This document shows positions 8,259-14,718 of a stretch of 14,718 bases of DNA, in pieces. How positions within the stretch are numbered: position 1 is the first letter of the stretch; each line of letters starts with the position of its first letter. Origin of the DNA: Cyanobacteria bacterium UBA9579 (GTDB lineage Bacteria; Cyanobacteriota; Vampirovibrionia; Gastranaerophilales; UBA9579). The DNA lies in the NCBI GenBank assembly GCA_003499585.1, contig DNSU01000062.1, positions 1 to 14,718 on the forward strand, in the 5' to 3' direction. Made by a program: the position numbers and the translations under genes. The notes beneath the pieces are model-generated. The model had not been told where the DNA came from and did not search any database. It saw nothing but the letters and a program-made list of their open reading frames with translations.

Positions 8259-8261
8259 GCC

Positions 8262-8278
8262 AGGTGGTATTATCACCT
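8262..8278. promoter_or_regulatory. 17-base palindrome in the ggt/kinase divergent region
   Basis: AGGTGG-TATTA-TCACCT is an inverted repeat with 6-base arms (one G-T wobble) and a 5-base spacer, in the divergent region between ggt and the histidine kinase gene. It has the same size and arm sequence as 3510-3526 (AGGTGA-CTTTG-TCACCT). The location would suit an operator for either gene. Only the symmetry is seen. Confidence 0.35.
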
Positions 8279-8308
8279 TATATTTGTTTTTTAATCTTGT
8301 TAAAATAT

Positions 8309-8337
8309 TTCCCAAGATAGACCTTTACTTATATAAT
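8309..8337 (+). promoter_or_regulatory. Candidate promoter of the kinase-receiver unit
   Basis: TTCCCA (8309-8314; 4 of 6) and a perfect TATAAT (8332-8337) are 17 bases apart. Transcription would begin near 8344, about 20 bases before the ATG at 8366. There is no Shine-Dalgarno sequence in this leader. The -10 lies within an AT-run, so chance is possible. Confidence 0.45.
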
Positions 8338-8365
8338 ATAAATGTAACATTACTTGTATAGTATT

Positions 8366-10066
8366 ATGAGATTTATAAATTTGGATCAGGAAAATAAACT
8401 AGATTTAATAAAAATTTTAGATAACACCAATGAAATTGCTTTATTTATATTTAATGAAGAAGGCGATATAATTCATATAAGTAAATCCGGCATTAACATT
8501 CTGGGTATTACATCTGATGGGCAGTTATCCTCTTTAAATATCCAAAATATTTTTGATTTTAGAATAAGTGAAATCAAAAATGAACTCGCTAAATCCGCTG
8601 AAATATCAAAAGAAATAAATATCCTGAACAATAATAGAACATTCATTCCTACTAAGACTGTTTTTTCAAAAACAGATAAAGGAATTACCGCAATTTCCAC
8701 AATACTTTCTGAGAATCATTCTTACGGAAATATTATAAAAAAATTAACTCAGTCTCTGGATAAAGTGTCAAACATTTTAAATTCGAATCTTGAGCTTGAA
8801 GATACTCTCGAGCTTATTCTCAATGACCTAAGAACAATCATAAATTACGATAAAGCTGTAATAATGTTCCTTGAAGGGGATAATTTAAGCCTGAAAGCTT
8901 CAAGAAATTTAATTGACAGTATTAAAAAATATGAAAGAAGTCTACCGGGGGGTGTTTCGTTATTAAATAAATTAGTAAGAAACAACAGAGCCAGTTCAGA
9001 CAGCGTTAATCTTACAGATTCAAATTCAGCAATAATGGAATTAATGAAAGGTTTAGGCTTAAAAATAAGTCCTCCTTTTTCATATATTGCATCTCCATTA
9101 ACCATTAGGGAGACTCTCTTTGGGATAATCCTTCTTATTAAAGAACAGGAAAATTTCTTCTCAAGTGAAGATCTAAAAATTACTGAAACATTTACCAGCT
9201 CCGCAGCTTATTCTGTTAAAGATGCGGAATTAAGCAATGTATTTAAGATGCAGCTTAAAATATTAAAAGAGAATGTCATTGAGCGAACAAAAGCTCTGGA
9301 AGTTATTAAAGAGCAAAATCTTAAAATTCTTGAAGCCGATAAAATGAAAAACGAGTTTCTTGCCAATATTTCTCACGAGCTCAGAACACCTCTTAATGCC
9401 ATTATTGGCTTTTCAGAAGCACTAAAACTTAAAATATTTGGAACTCTTAATGACAAGCAGGAAGAATATATTGATGATATACATACAAGTGGAATACATT
9501 TGCTTGGCATGATTAACGATTTGCTTGATTTGTCCAAAATTGAAGCAAAAGAAATGCAGATTTATAAGAAAGAATTTGCTGTATATCCAGCCATTAGCGA
9601 AGTACTTAACGTAATAAGAGCTATTGCTGATAAGAGAAAAATCTCTATTGAAGTATTATGTGAAGACAAAAACATTGAAATATACGCTGATTGCAGAAAG
9701 TTCCAGCAAATTTTATATAATCTTCTTAGTAATGCTGTAAAATTCTCTCCTGAATCTGGCAAAATTGAAATCAACATTAATAAAGATGATAACTATGTAA
9801 AAATTTACGTAAAAGATGATGGAATAGGCATAGATCCTAAATATCATGATAAAATATTCCATAAATTCCAGCAGGTAGACAATTCTTACGCAAGAAGGCA
9901 GGGTAGTACAGGCCTTGGGCTTACCATTACCAAAGAGCTTGTAGAAATGCATGATGGAAAAATATGGGTAGATAGTAAAGCAGATAAAGGTGCAACGTTC
10001 TATTTCACTATTCCATTAGAAAAAACTGATAAACATGACCAGAAAATCAAAACAGAGATAGTATAA
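8366..10066 (+). CDS. Soluble PAS-GAF sensor histidine kinase (566 aa)
   Basis: Sensor kinase of a two-component system. Domains, numbered from the ATG at 8366: PAS at about 18-115 (IALFIFNEEGDIIHISKSGI); GAF at about 130-295; a coiled coil at about 297-325 (LKILKENVIERTKALEVIKE); HisKA with the phosphorylated His337 in FLANISHELRTPLNAIIGFS; and HATPase_c with N box LLSNAVKFS (Asn456), DDGIGID (Asp484/485) and GSTGLGL (from Gly513). All catalytic boxes are intact. There is no membrane segment, so it should sense a cytoplasmic signal through PAS or GAF; the ligand is unknown. ATG at 8366 is chosen over a TTG at 8354; neither has a ribosome binding site, so a near-leaderless start is possible. 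The next gene begins immediately after its stop codon (0 bases), so its phosphorylation partner is very likely that receiver. Confidence 0.93.
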   Translation: MRFINLDQENKLDLIKILDNTNEIALFIFNEEGDIIHISKSGINILGITSDGQLSSLNIQNIFDFRISEIKNELAKSAEISKEINILNNNRTFIPTKTVFSKTDKGITAISTILSENHSYGNIIKKLTQSLDKVSNILNSNLELEDTLELILNDLRTIINYDKAVIMFLEGDNLSLKASRNLIDSIKKYERSLPGGVSLLNKLVRNNRASSDSVNLTDSNSAIMELMKGLGLKISPPFSYIASPLTIRETLFGIILLIKEQENFFSSEDLKITETFTSSAAYSVKDAELSNVFKMQLKILKENVIERTKALEVIKEQNLKILEADKMKNEFLANISHELRTPLNAIIGFSEALKLKIFGTLNDKQEEYIDDIHTSGIHLLGMINDLLDLSKIEAKEMQIYKKEFAVYPAISEVLNVIRAIADKRKISIEVLCEDKNIEIYADCRKFQQILYNLLSNAVKFSPESGKIEININKDDNYVKIYVKDDGIGIDPKYHDKIFHKFQQVDNSYARRQGSTGLGLTITKELVEMHDGKIWVDSKADKGATFYFTIPLEKTDKHDQKIKTEIV

Positions 10067-10495
10067 ATGAATACAGGCGACAAAAAGGGCACTATATTAA
10101 TAACTGAAGACAATCCTGCTAATATGAAGCTCATTAGAGATGTTCTTATGTTTTATGGATATGATGTCATTGAGTCATATGACGGTGAAACATCCCTTAA
10201 AAAGATTAAAGAACATAAAGATAAGATTGATCTTATTCTAATGGATCTGCAACTTCCTGATATAGATGGTCTTGAGATTATTAGAATAGTAAAATCTGAT
10301 GATTCTACCAAAGATTTGCCTATTTTTGTAATTTCTGCATATGTTCAGGAGACCGATATTAAAAAAGCCCTGAAAGCAGGGTGTAATAATTATATTACAA
10401 AACCAATAAACCTTGAAGATTTTATGGGCAAGATTAATGCATTTTTTATACACTGTATAAACAATAAGGATAGCGATTTTAGCAATCCTAAATAA
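10067..10495 (+). CDS. Stand-alone response regulator receiver protein, DivK-like (142 aa)
   Basis: A single receiver domain with no output domain. Phosphoacceptor Asp60 is in LILMDLQLPDIDG; the acidic pair Glu14/Asp15 is in ITEDNPANMKLI; the switch Ser90 is in VISAY; Lys112 is in YITKPI. The EDNxxNMKL start and MDLQLPDIDGLE core resemble DivK and other single-domain regulators that act by protein contact or as phosphorelay intermediates. Residues about 127-142 form a short tail (FIHCINNKDSDFSNPK) with no recognisable domain. The ATG directly follows the kinase stop codon, so the two are co-transcribed and probably translationally coupled. A perfect inverted repeat overlaps the stop codon. 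How the signal leaves this pair cannot be seen here. Confidence 0.93.
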   Translation: MNTGDKKGTILITEDNPANMKLIRDVLMFYGYDVIESYDGETSLKKIKEHKDKIDLILMDLQLPDIDGLEIIRIVKSDDSTKDLPIFVISAYVQETDIKKALKAGCNNYITKPINLEDFMGKINAFFIHCINNKDSDFSNPK

Positions 10496-10520
10496 AATTA
10501 CCAATAATTTTATTTAGGAT
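10485..10520 (+). terminator. Perfect 16-bp stem-loop over the receiver stop codon
   Basis: Left arm atcctaaataaaatta (10485-10500), loop ccaa, right arm taattttatttaggat (10505-10520): 16 of 16 bases pair. The left arm includes the last codons and the TAA of the receiver gene. It lies where the unit should end, before lepB, and probably terminates transcription or protects the mRNA 3' end. It is AT-rich and lacks a clear T-run after the stem, so it is not a textbook intrinsic terminator. Its symmetry would also let it act on the minus strand. Confidence 0.55.
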
Positions 10521-10576
10521 ATACTGATTTTGTGAAAAAATATTCAAAGTAAGCAATAATATAAGATGAGAACAAT

Positions 10577-10591
10577 TTAAGTTAACGATTA
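10577..10591 (+). repeat. 15-base motif upstream of lepB, shared with ggt
   Basis: TTAAGTTAACGATTA, identical to the minus-strand sequence upstream of ggt (8258-8244). Here it ends 5 bases before the TTG at 10597 and 35 bases before the lepB ATG at 10627. The core GTTAAC is itself palindromic. Possible regulator site. Confidence 0.4.
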
Positions 10592-10626
10592 ATGTTTTGC
10601 AACCACTATTAGAGAATACGAAAATA

Positions 10627-11289
10627 ATGACTGAAGAAAATAAAAATATCGAAAAAATTGAACAAGACGGCATATCAAAATACAGAAAAGCCTGGAGTTT
10701 TACTAGAGAAATCCTGGAAACTGTAATAGTAGTATTGGTTTTGGTAATTTTAATCAGAAATTTCCTTGGAGAACCACGATGGATTCCTACTGCTTCAATG
10801 AAACCAACACTTATTGAAGGCGACAGGTTAATTATTGAAAAAGTTAGTACGCGTTTTTCAAAACCTCAGCGAGGAGACATTATAGTCTTTTATCCACCTT
10901 TTGAGAAACTTGAACAGTCTACATGGGCGAAATTTACGAGATTAATAGGATATTTTAACTCTGATACAGCTTATATTAAAAGAATTGTAGGTGTTCAAGG
11001 GGACACTATCGATATTAAAGATGGAGAAGGAGTTTATATAAACGGAAAACTTCTCAATGAACCATATAAAAGAGAATTCAATAAAATCGGATGTGCACCG
11101 GGAATGTATTGCGAATCTGTTAAAGTTCCTGAAGGCCATTATTTTATGATGGGTGATAATAGAAGCAATAGTCAGGATAGCAGATTCTGGGGCTTCTTGC
11201 CTGAAGATAGAGTTATAGGAAAAGCATATTTCAGATTTTGGCCTATAAATCGTATCGGGGTTCTGGAACATCCTAAATATAATCAGTAA
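10627..11289 (+). CDS. lepB: Signal peptidase I (220 aa)
   Basis: Type I signal peptidase, which removes signal peptides from exported proteins at the outer face of the cytoplasmic membrane. From the ATG at 10627: a cytoplasmic N-tail; one membrane helix at about 28-46 (EILETVIVVLVLVILIRNFL); catalytic Ser57 in IPTASMKPTL; general base Lys118 in YIKRIVGVQGD; and the final family box MGDNRSNSQDSRFWGFL (about 175-191). One membrane anchor and about 220 residues is the compact form found in Gram-positives and cyanobacteria. A TTG at 10597 would add ten residues that look unrelated to the family; neither start has a good ribosome binding site, though the shared 15-base motif lies just before the TTG. 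It converges on murQ across a degenerate repeat. Confidence 0.95.
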   Translation: MTEENKNIEKIEQDGISKYRKAWSFTREILETVIVVLVLVILIRNFLGEPRWIPTASMKPTLIEGDRLIIEKVSTRFSKPQRGDIIVFYPPFEKLEQSTWAKFTRLIGYFNSDTAYIKRIVGVQGDTIDIKDGEGVYINGKLLNEPYKREFNKIGCAPGMYCESVKVPEGHYFMMGDNRSNSQDSRFWGFLPEDRVIGKAYFRFWPINRIGVLEHPKYNQ

Positions 11290-11307
11290 TTATTGTCTTT
11301 TGATTAG

Positions 11308-11442
11308 TGTCATATTGAAGCGTCAGCAAGATAATTTGTTTTAGTCTTGTGTGTTCAGCGTCTAAATCATGTACTAAACAGGATAGATCCTGAATATCCA
11401 CGATTAATATTATGATTCAATGCCTTATGCTTCAGGATGACA
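11308..11442. repeat. Degenerate palindromic repeat between lepB and murQ
   Basis: The ends tgtcatattgaagc (11308-11321) and gcttcaggatgaca (11429-11442) are inverted repeats matching at 12 of 14 bases, 135 bases end to end. The end sequence matches the ends of the repeat at 6573-6649 (tgtcatyctga). Inside is a palindrome, caggat-ag-atcctg (11379-11392). The element fills the gap between two converging genes and its right end runs into murQ, encoding its last residues. It could act as a two-way terminator. The interior is too diverged to align by eye with the first copy. Confidence 0.5.
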
Positions 11443-12360
11443 TTGCAGTATATTGTTGGAATAATTAAGAACTTGTGACAGAGCTTCTCTTAGTCTTCCA
11501 CTGTGCTGTTGCAATAAATTTTCTGCTTCTTCGGAAGAAACAGAAGCTTTTAGCATTATTATTGCGGTTTTTACCTTATAGTTAGCTAAAATTAAAACTT
11601 TTTTAGCTAAATCATAATCAACATCTGCTATTTCAGAAACTATTCTTGTTGCTCTGTCGCGCAGCTTTTTATTGGTAGGTTGGACGTCTATCATAAAATT
11701 TTCATAAGTCTTGCCAATTCTGATCATAGAAGCTGTTGTAAGCATATTTAATACCATTTTTTGGGCTGTTCCAGCTTTCATTCTGGTTGAGCCTGTTATC
11801 ACTTCTTCTCCAACTTCAGGAGTTATAAGAACATCTGAAAATTCTTTTATTTTGGCCTGTTTATTACAGGCAAGGCCAATTGTAGAAATACCTGATTCCT
11901 TAGCTTTTTTTAGTATGCCCTGTATATAAGGAGCATTGCCACTGGCAGAAATTCCAACTACCACATCTTTAGCTTTAGCTCCTGAATTGATAAGGTCGTT
12001 AACTCCACCTTCAAAACTGTCTTCTGCTCCTTCAACAGCTTTTTTTATGGCTTTATCTCCCCCTGCAATATATCCCCTGACCATATCAAGATCAGCATTA
12101 AATGTTGGAGGACATTCTGAAGCATCAAGGATTCCCAGCCTCCCGCTAGTTCCTGCACCAAAATATATAAGGCTGCCATTATTTAAAAAGCTCTCAACAA
12201 TTATGTCTACTGCTCGTGCTATATTATCAAGTTCTTTATTAACTGCATCAGCTATTTTATAATCTTCTTTATTTATAAGTTCTACTATCTCTCTGGAAGA
12301 CAGGAGATCTATATTTATGGTATTAGGATTTCTTTTTTCGGTGAGTATTACATTCTCCAT
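11425..12360 (-). CDS. murQ: N-acetylmuramic acid 6-phosphate etherase (311 aa)
   Basis: MurQ cleaves the lactyl ether of MurNAc-6-phosphate to give GlcNAc-6-phosphate and D-lactate in peptidoglycan recycling; cytosolic. A SIS sugar-phosphate domain holds YFGAGTSGRLGILDASECPP with catalytic Glu82, AGGDKAIKKAVEGAEDS with Glu113, VVVGISASGNAPYI, and EVITGSTRMKAGTAQKMVLN. A helical C-terminal domain follows. The ATG at 12360 is preferred over the one at 12375: it starts MENVILTEKRNPNTINID, typical of the family, and has GAGG 9 bases upstream, whereas the ATG at 12375 has none. The last residues (QCHPEA) are encoded by the intergenic repeat and are probably not native. No MurP transporter or anhMurNAc kinase is adjacent. 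Divergent from pnp. Confidence 0.95.
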   Translation of the reverse strand: MENVILTEKRNPNTINIDLLSSREIVELINKEDYKIADAVNKELDNIARAVDIIVESFLNNGSLIYFGAGTSGRLGILDASECPPTFNADLDMVRGYIAGGDKAIKKAVEGAEDSFEGGVNDLINSGAKAKDVVVGISASGNAPYIQGILKKAKESGISTIGLACNKQAKIKEFSDVLITPEVGEEVITGSTRMKAGTAQKMVLNMLTTASMIRIGKTYENFMIDVQPTNKKLRDRATRIVSEIADVDYDLAKKVLILANYKVKTAIIMLKASVSSEEAENLLQQHSGRLREALSQVLNYSNNILQCHPEA

Positions 12361-12475
12361 ATGTTCTGTCCTCATTTAGATAGTAATTCATAATAAGTAT
12401 TTTATACTGAATAGAGAAAATTGGCTATAAAATAGATCGTATCTGAATTTTGTAGCAATCAGGATATATCATAAA

Positions 12476-12494
12476 AAAGATATTTATTATCTTT
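12476..12494 (+). promoter_or_regulatory. Inverted repeat and weak -10 in the pnp upstream region
   Basis: AAAGATA-TTTAT-TATCTTT is a perfect 7-bp inverted repeat, followed by GTTTTT. A -10-like TATACT follows at 12505-12510, about 45 bases before the pnp ATG, but only a poor -35 (TTTATT, 12483-12488, spacer 16) goes with it. The repeat may be an operator, part of a pnp leader, or a weak terminator. PNPase genes are often controlled through leader structures, but that is not shown here. Confidence 0.3.
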
Positions 12495-12554
12495 GTTTTT
12501 AATATATACTATTAATTGGAAATATAAAGAATAAAGAAGGAAAAGAAGTAAAAG

Positions 12555-14693
12555 ATGGATTCAGTTCAAAAGTACACATTACAAATTGGTGACAAAACAG
12601 TTGAATTAGAAACAGGTAGACTTGCAAGACAAGCTGCAGGTTCAGTCACTGTTAAGTGTGAAGGAACCGTGTTATTGGTTGCAGTTACTGTAAACGAAGA
12701 ACCAAGACCAGGGATTGATTTCTTCCCGTTACTCGTGGATTATGAAGAAAAGATGTATTCAGTAGGAAAAATTCCGGGTGGTTTTTTAAAGAAAGAAGGT
12801 CGCCCTTCAGATAGAGCAATTCTTACAAGCAGACTTATTGATAGACCTATTAGACCGTTATTCCCTAAGGGTTTTAGGAATGACGTGCAGATAGTTGCAG
12901 CTAATATTAGCTCAGATCAGATCATACAACCTGATACACTAGCTATATTTGGCGCATCAGTTGCACTGGAATTATCAGGAGCTCCTTTCCAGGGCCCTAT
13001 CGGTGCAGTAAGAGTGGCTAAAGTTGATGGAAGATTTATTGCAAATCCAACATACGAAGAATCAGATTATAGCGCTCTTGATATAGTTATTGCAGGAACA
13101 GAAGATTCTGTATTAATGGTTGAAGCAGGCTGTGATTTCGTCCCTGAAGAAGAAATTTTTGCAGCGGTTGAGTTTGCTCTTCCTGAAATTAAAAAACAAG
13201 TTGAAGCACAAAGAGCCTTTACAGCTCAATGTGGCATCACAAAGCAAGAATATGTTAACCCTCATGATACAACTGAGCTTCACAATCTCATTCAAGAAGC
13301 TGCCAGTCAGCTTATTAATGAGGCGTATCATAACTTTGACAGAGAAGGAAGAAAAGTAAAGCTTAACGAAGCAAAAGAAATCGTAAAAGCAAAAATTGAA
13401 GAACTTCCTGAAGATAGTTCAATTAAACAGCTTTTAGCTTCTTCTGATATTAAGTTTGTTAATGAAGAATTTAAAAGCGTTGAAAAGAAAATAATGAGAA
13501 GCATGGTGCTCAATGAAGGAGTCAGGGCTGATGGAAGAAAATATGATGAAATCAGACCTATTACCGTTGAAGTAGGAGTTCTTCCTAGAACTCACGGTTC
13601 AGCCGTATTTACTCGCGGCAGCACTCAGGCCCTTTCCGTTGCTACTTTAGGTTCTCCTGGAGATGCCCAGTCATTAGACGGTATTTCACCAGAAACAACC
13701 AAGAGATATATGCATCATTACAGTTTTCCAGGATATGCAACCGGTGAAGTCAGGCCAATGAGAGGCGCTGGAAGACGTGAAATCGGACACGGCGTACTTG
13801 CAGAAAAAGCTATTTTACCGTCTTTACCACCTAAAGAAACTTTCCCATACACTTTAAGAGTTAACTCAGACATTCTTGAGTCTAACGGATCAAGCAGTAT
13901 GGCAAGTACTTGCGGAAGCTGTCTTGCACTTATGGATGCTGGTGTTCCTCTTACCACAGTTGTTGGTGGTGTAGCCATGGGATTAGTTAAAGAAGGTGAT
14001 CAAGTAGCAATTTTAACCGATATTCAAGGACTTGAAGACTTTTTAGGCGATATGGACTTTAAAGTAACAGGTAACAAAGAAGGCATAACAGCTCTTCAGA
14101 TGGATATGAAAATTAAAGGTATAAGTATAGAGACCCTTAAAAAAGCTATTGATCAAGCAAAAGTTGGCAGAAACTTCATTATAGATAAAATGACAGAAGC
14201 CTTATCTGCTCCAAGAGCTGAAATGTCACCATTTGCTCCAAGAATTCATACTATGAAAATTGATGTTGATACCATTGGAGCGGTTATTGGACCTGGTGGT
14301 AAAACAATTAGAGCTATTGTTGAAGAAACCGGCGTAACCATTGATATTGAAGATGATGGCACAGTGCTTATTACCAGTGCAAATGGTCCGGCTACTGAAA
14401 AAGCTATATCAATAATTGAAAACCTTACAAGAAAAATTACCCCGGGACTTATCGTTAGAGGTAAAGTAGTCAGAACTATACCGATAGGCGCTTTTGTTGA
14501 ATTAGCTCCCGGTAAAGATGGAATGGTTCACATTTCACAAATTACACAAGAAAGACTCGCAAGGGTTGAAGATGCTATTAACGTTGGTGATGAAGTTATC
14601 GTCAAGGTTATGAGCGTAGATGATAAAGGAAGAGTTAACCTTACAATGAAAGGCGTTACTGAAGAAGAAAAAGCTAGCGTTACAAAAGGTTAA
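12555..14693 (+). CDS. pnp: Polyribonucleotide nucleotidyltransferase, PNPase (712 aa)
   Basis: PNPase degrades RNA 3' to 5' by phosphorolysis, releasing nucleoside diphosphates, as a ring-shaped trimer. All domains are present. First RNase PH-like domain at about 12-145 (GSVTVKCEGTVLLVAVTVNE). All-helical linker at about 150-310. Second RNase PH-like domain at about 325-545, with FTRGSTQALSVATLG and the catalytic cluster LEDFLGDMDFK, in which Asp495, Asp501 and Lys503 correspond to E. coli Asp486, Asp492 and Lys494. KH domain at about 560-625 with GPGGKTI (from about 579). S1 domain at about 630-700 with GAFVELAPGKDGMVHIS. Length matches the usual 700-710. The ATG at 12555 has AAGGA about 14 bases upstream, a rather long spacing. 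rpsO, a frequent neighbour, is not directly upstream; murQ is divergent there. Confidence 0.98.
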   Translation: MDSVQKYTLQIGDKTVELETGRLARQAAGSVTVKCEGTVLLVAVTVNEEPRPGIDFFPLLVDYEEKMYSVGKIPGGFLKKEGRPSDRAILTSRLIDRPIRPLFPKGFRNDVQIVAANISSDQIIQPDTLAIFGASVALELSGAPFQGPIGAVRVAKVDGRFIANPTYEESDYSALDIVIAGTEDSVLMVEAGCDFVPEEEIFAAVEFALPEIKKQVEAQRAFTAQCGITKQEYVNPHDTTELHNLIQEAASQLINEAYHNFDREGRKVKLNEAKEIVKAKIEELPEDSSIKQLLASSDIKFVNEEFKSVEKKIMRSMVLNEGVRADGRKYDEIRPITVEVGVLPRTHGSAVFTRGSTQALSVATLGSPGDAQSLDGISPETTKRYMHHYSFPGYATGEVRPMRGAGRREIGHGVLAEKAILPSLPPKETFPYTLRVNSDILESNGSSSMASTCGSCLALMDAGVPLTTVVGGVAMGLVKEGDQVAILTDIQGLEDFLGDMDFKVTGNKEGITALQMDMKIKGISIETLKKAIDQAKVGRNFIIDKMTEALSAPRAEMSPFAPRIHTMKIDVDTIGAVIGPGGKTIRAIVEETGVTIDIEDDGTVLITSANGPATEKAISIIENLTRKITPGLIVRGKVVRTIPIGAFVELAPGKDGMVHISQITQERLARVEDAINVGDEVIVKVMSVDDKGRVNLTMKGVTEEEKASVTKG

Positions 14694-14718
14694 TTCCATA
14701 ATTAATAATCCTAAAAAA

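Noticed and set aside
10521..10596. A promoter for lepB
   Set aside because: TTGTGA and several TAATAT/TATAAG words occur, but none pair at acceptable spacing.
10942..11271. Minus-strand open frame of 109 codons inside lepB
   Set aside because: It lies antisense to a clear signal peptidase gene and has no recognisable protein features; likewise the other frames opposite atpG, murQ, the kinase and pnp.
12361..12375. ATG at 12375 as the murQ start
   Set aside because: It has no ribosome binding site, and the GAGG lies between it and the better placed ATG at 12360.

Overview
The window is AT-rich (I estimate roughly one third G+C), gene-dense bacterial DNA. The best clue to its owner is the ATP synthase cluster. 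On the minus strand it reads a, c, b', b, delta, alpha, gamma and then stops, with no beta or epsilon gene after gamma. This split layout with a duplicated b subunit is the cyanobacterial (and plastid) one. The alpha N-terminus and gamma C-terminus also read like cyanobacterial proteins, but gamma lacks the internal regulatory segment of photosynthetic lineages. With the AT-rich composition, this suggests a non-photosynthetic relative of cyanobacteria (Melainabacteria/Vampirovibrionia type). That assignment is inference.

Layout. Bases 1-1022 (+) hold the 3' part of an HI0933/BaiN-type flavoprotein gene that enters from the left. It converges on atpG with only 4 bases between the stop codons. 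Bases 1027-6521 (-) are the atp operon: a 55-residue AtpZ/AtpI-like membrane protein, then a (TTG start), c (very strong ribosome binding site), b', b, delta, alpha and gamma. Upstream lies a 77-bp palindromic intergenic repeat, then ggt (-), a gamma-glutamyltransferase without a visible signal peptide. Divergent from ggt is a two-gene signalling unit (+): a soluble PAS-GAF-histidine kinase immediately followed, with no spacer, by a stand-alone receiver protein. A perfect 16-bp inverted repeat closes that unit. Next comes signal peptidase I (lepB, +), converging on murQ (-, MurNAc-6-phosphate etherase) across a second, degenerate repeat. That repeat supplies the last residues of MurQ. Divergent from murQ is pnp (+, PNPase), complete, ending near the right edge.

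The genes are mostly housekeeping: energy coupling (Fo plus delta, alpha and gamma; beta and epsilon must be encoded elsewhere), glutathione or gamma-glutamyl turnover, cell-wall recycling, secretion and RNA decay. No mobile element, CRISPR array, tRNA or rRNA was seen, and no stretch over 300 bases lacks a gene. I found no clearly new multi-gene system. The most interesting items are: the kinase/receiver pair with no output domain; a 15-base motif shared by the ggt and lepB upstream regions at the same distance from a TTG codon; two similar 17-base palindromes; the repeat-derived tail of MurQ; and a short AtpZ-like gene that is easily missed.
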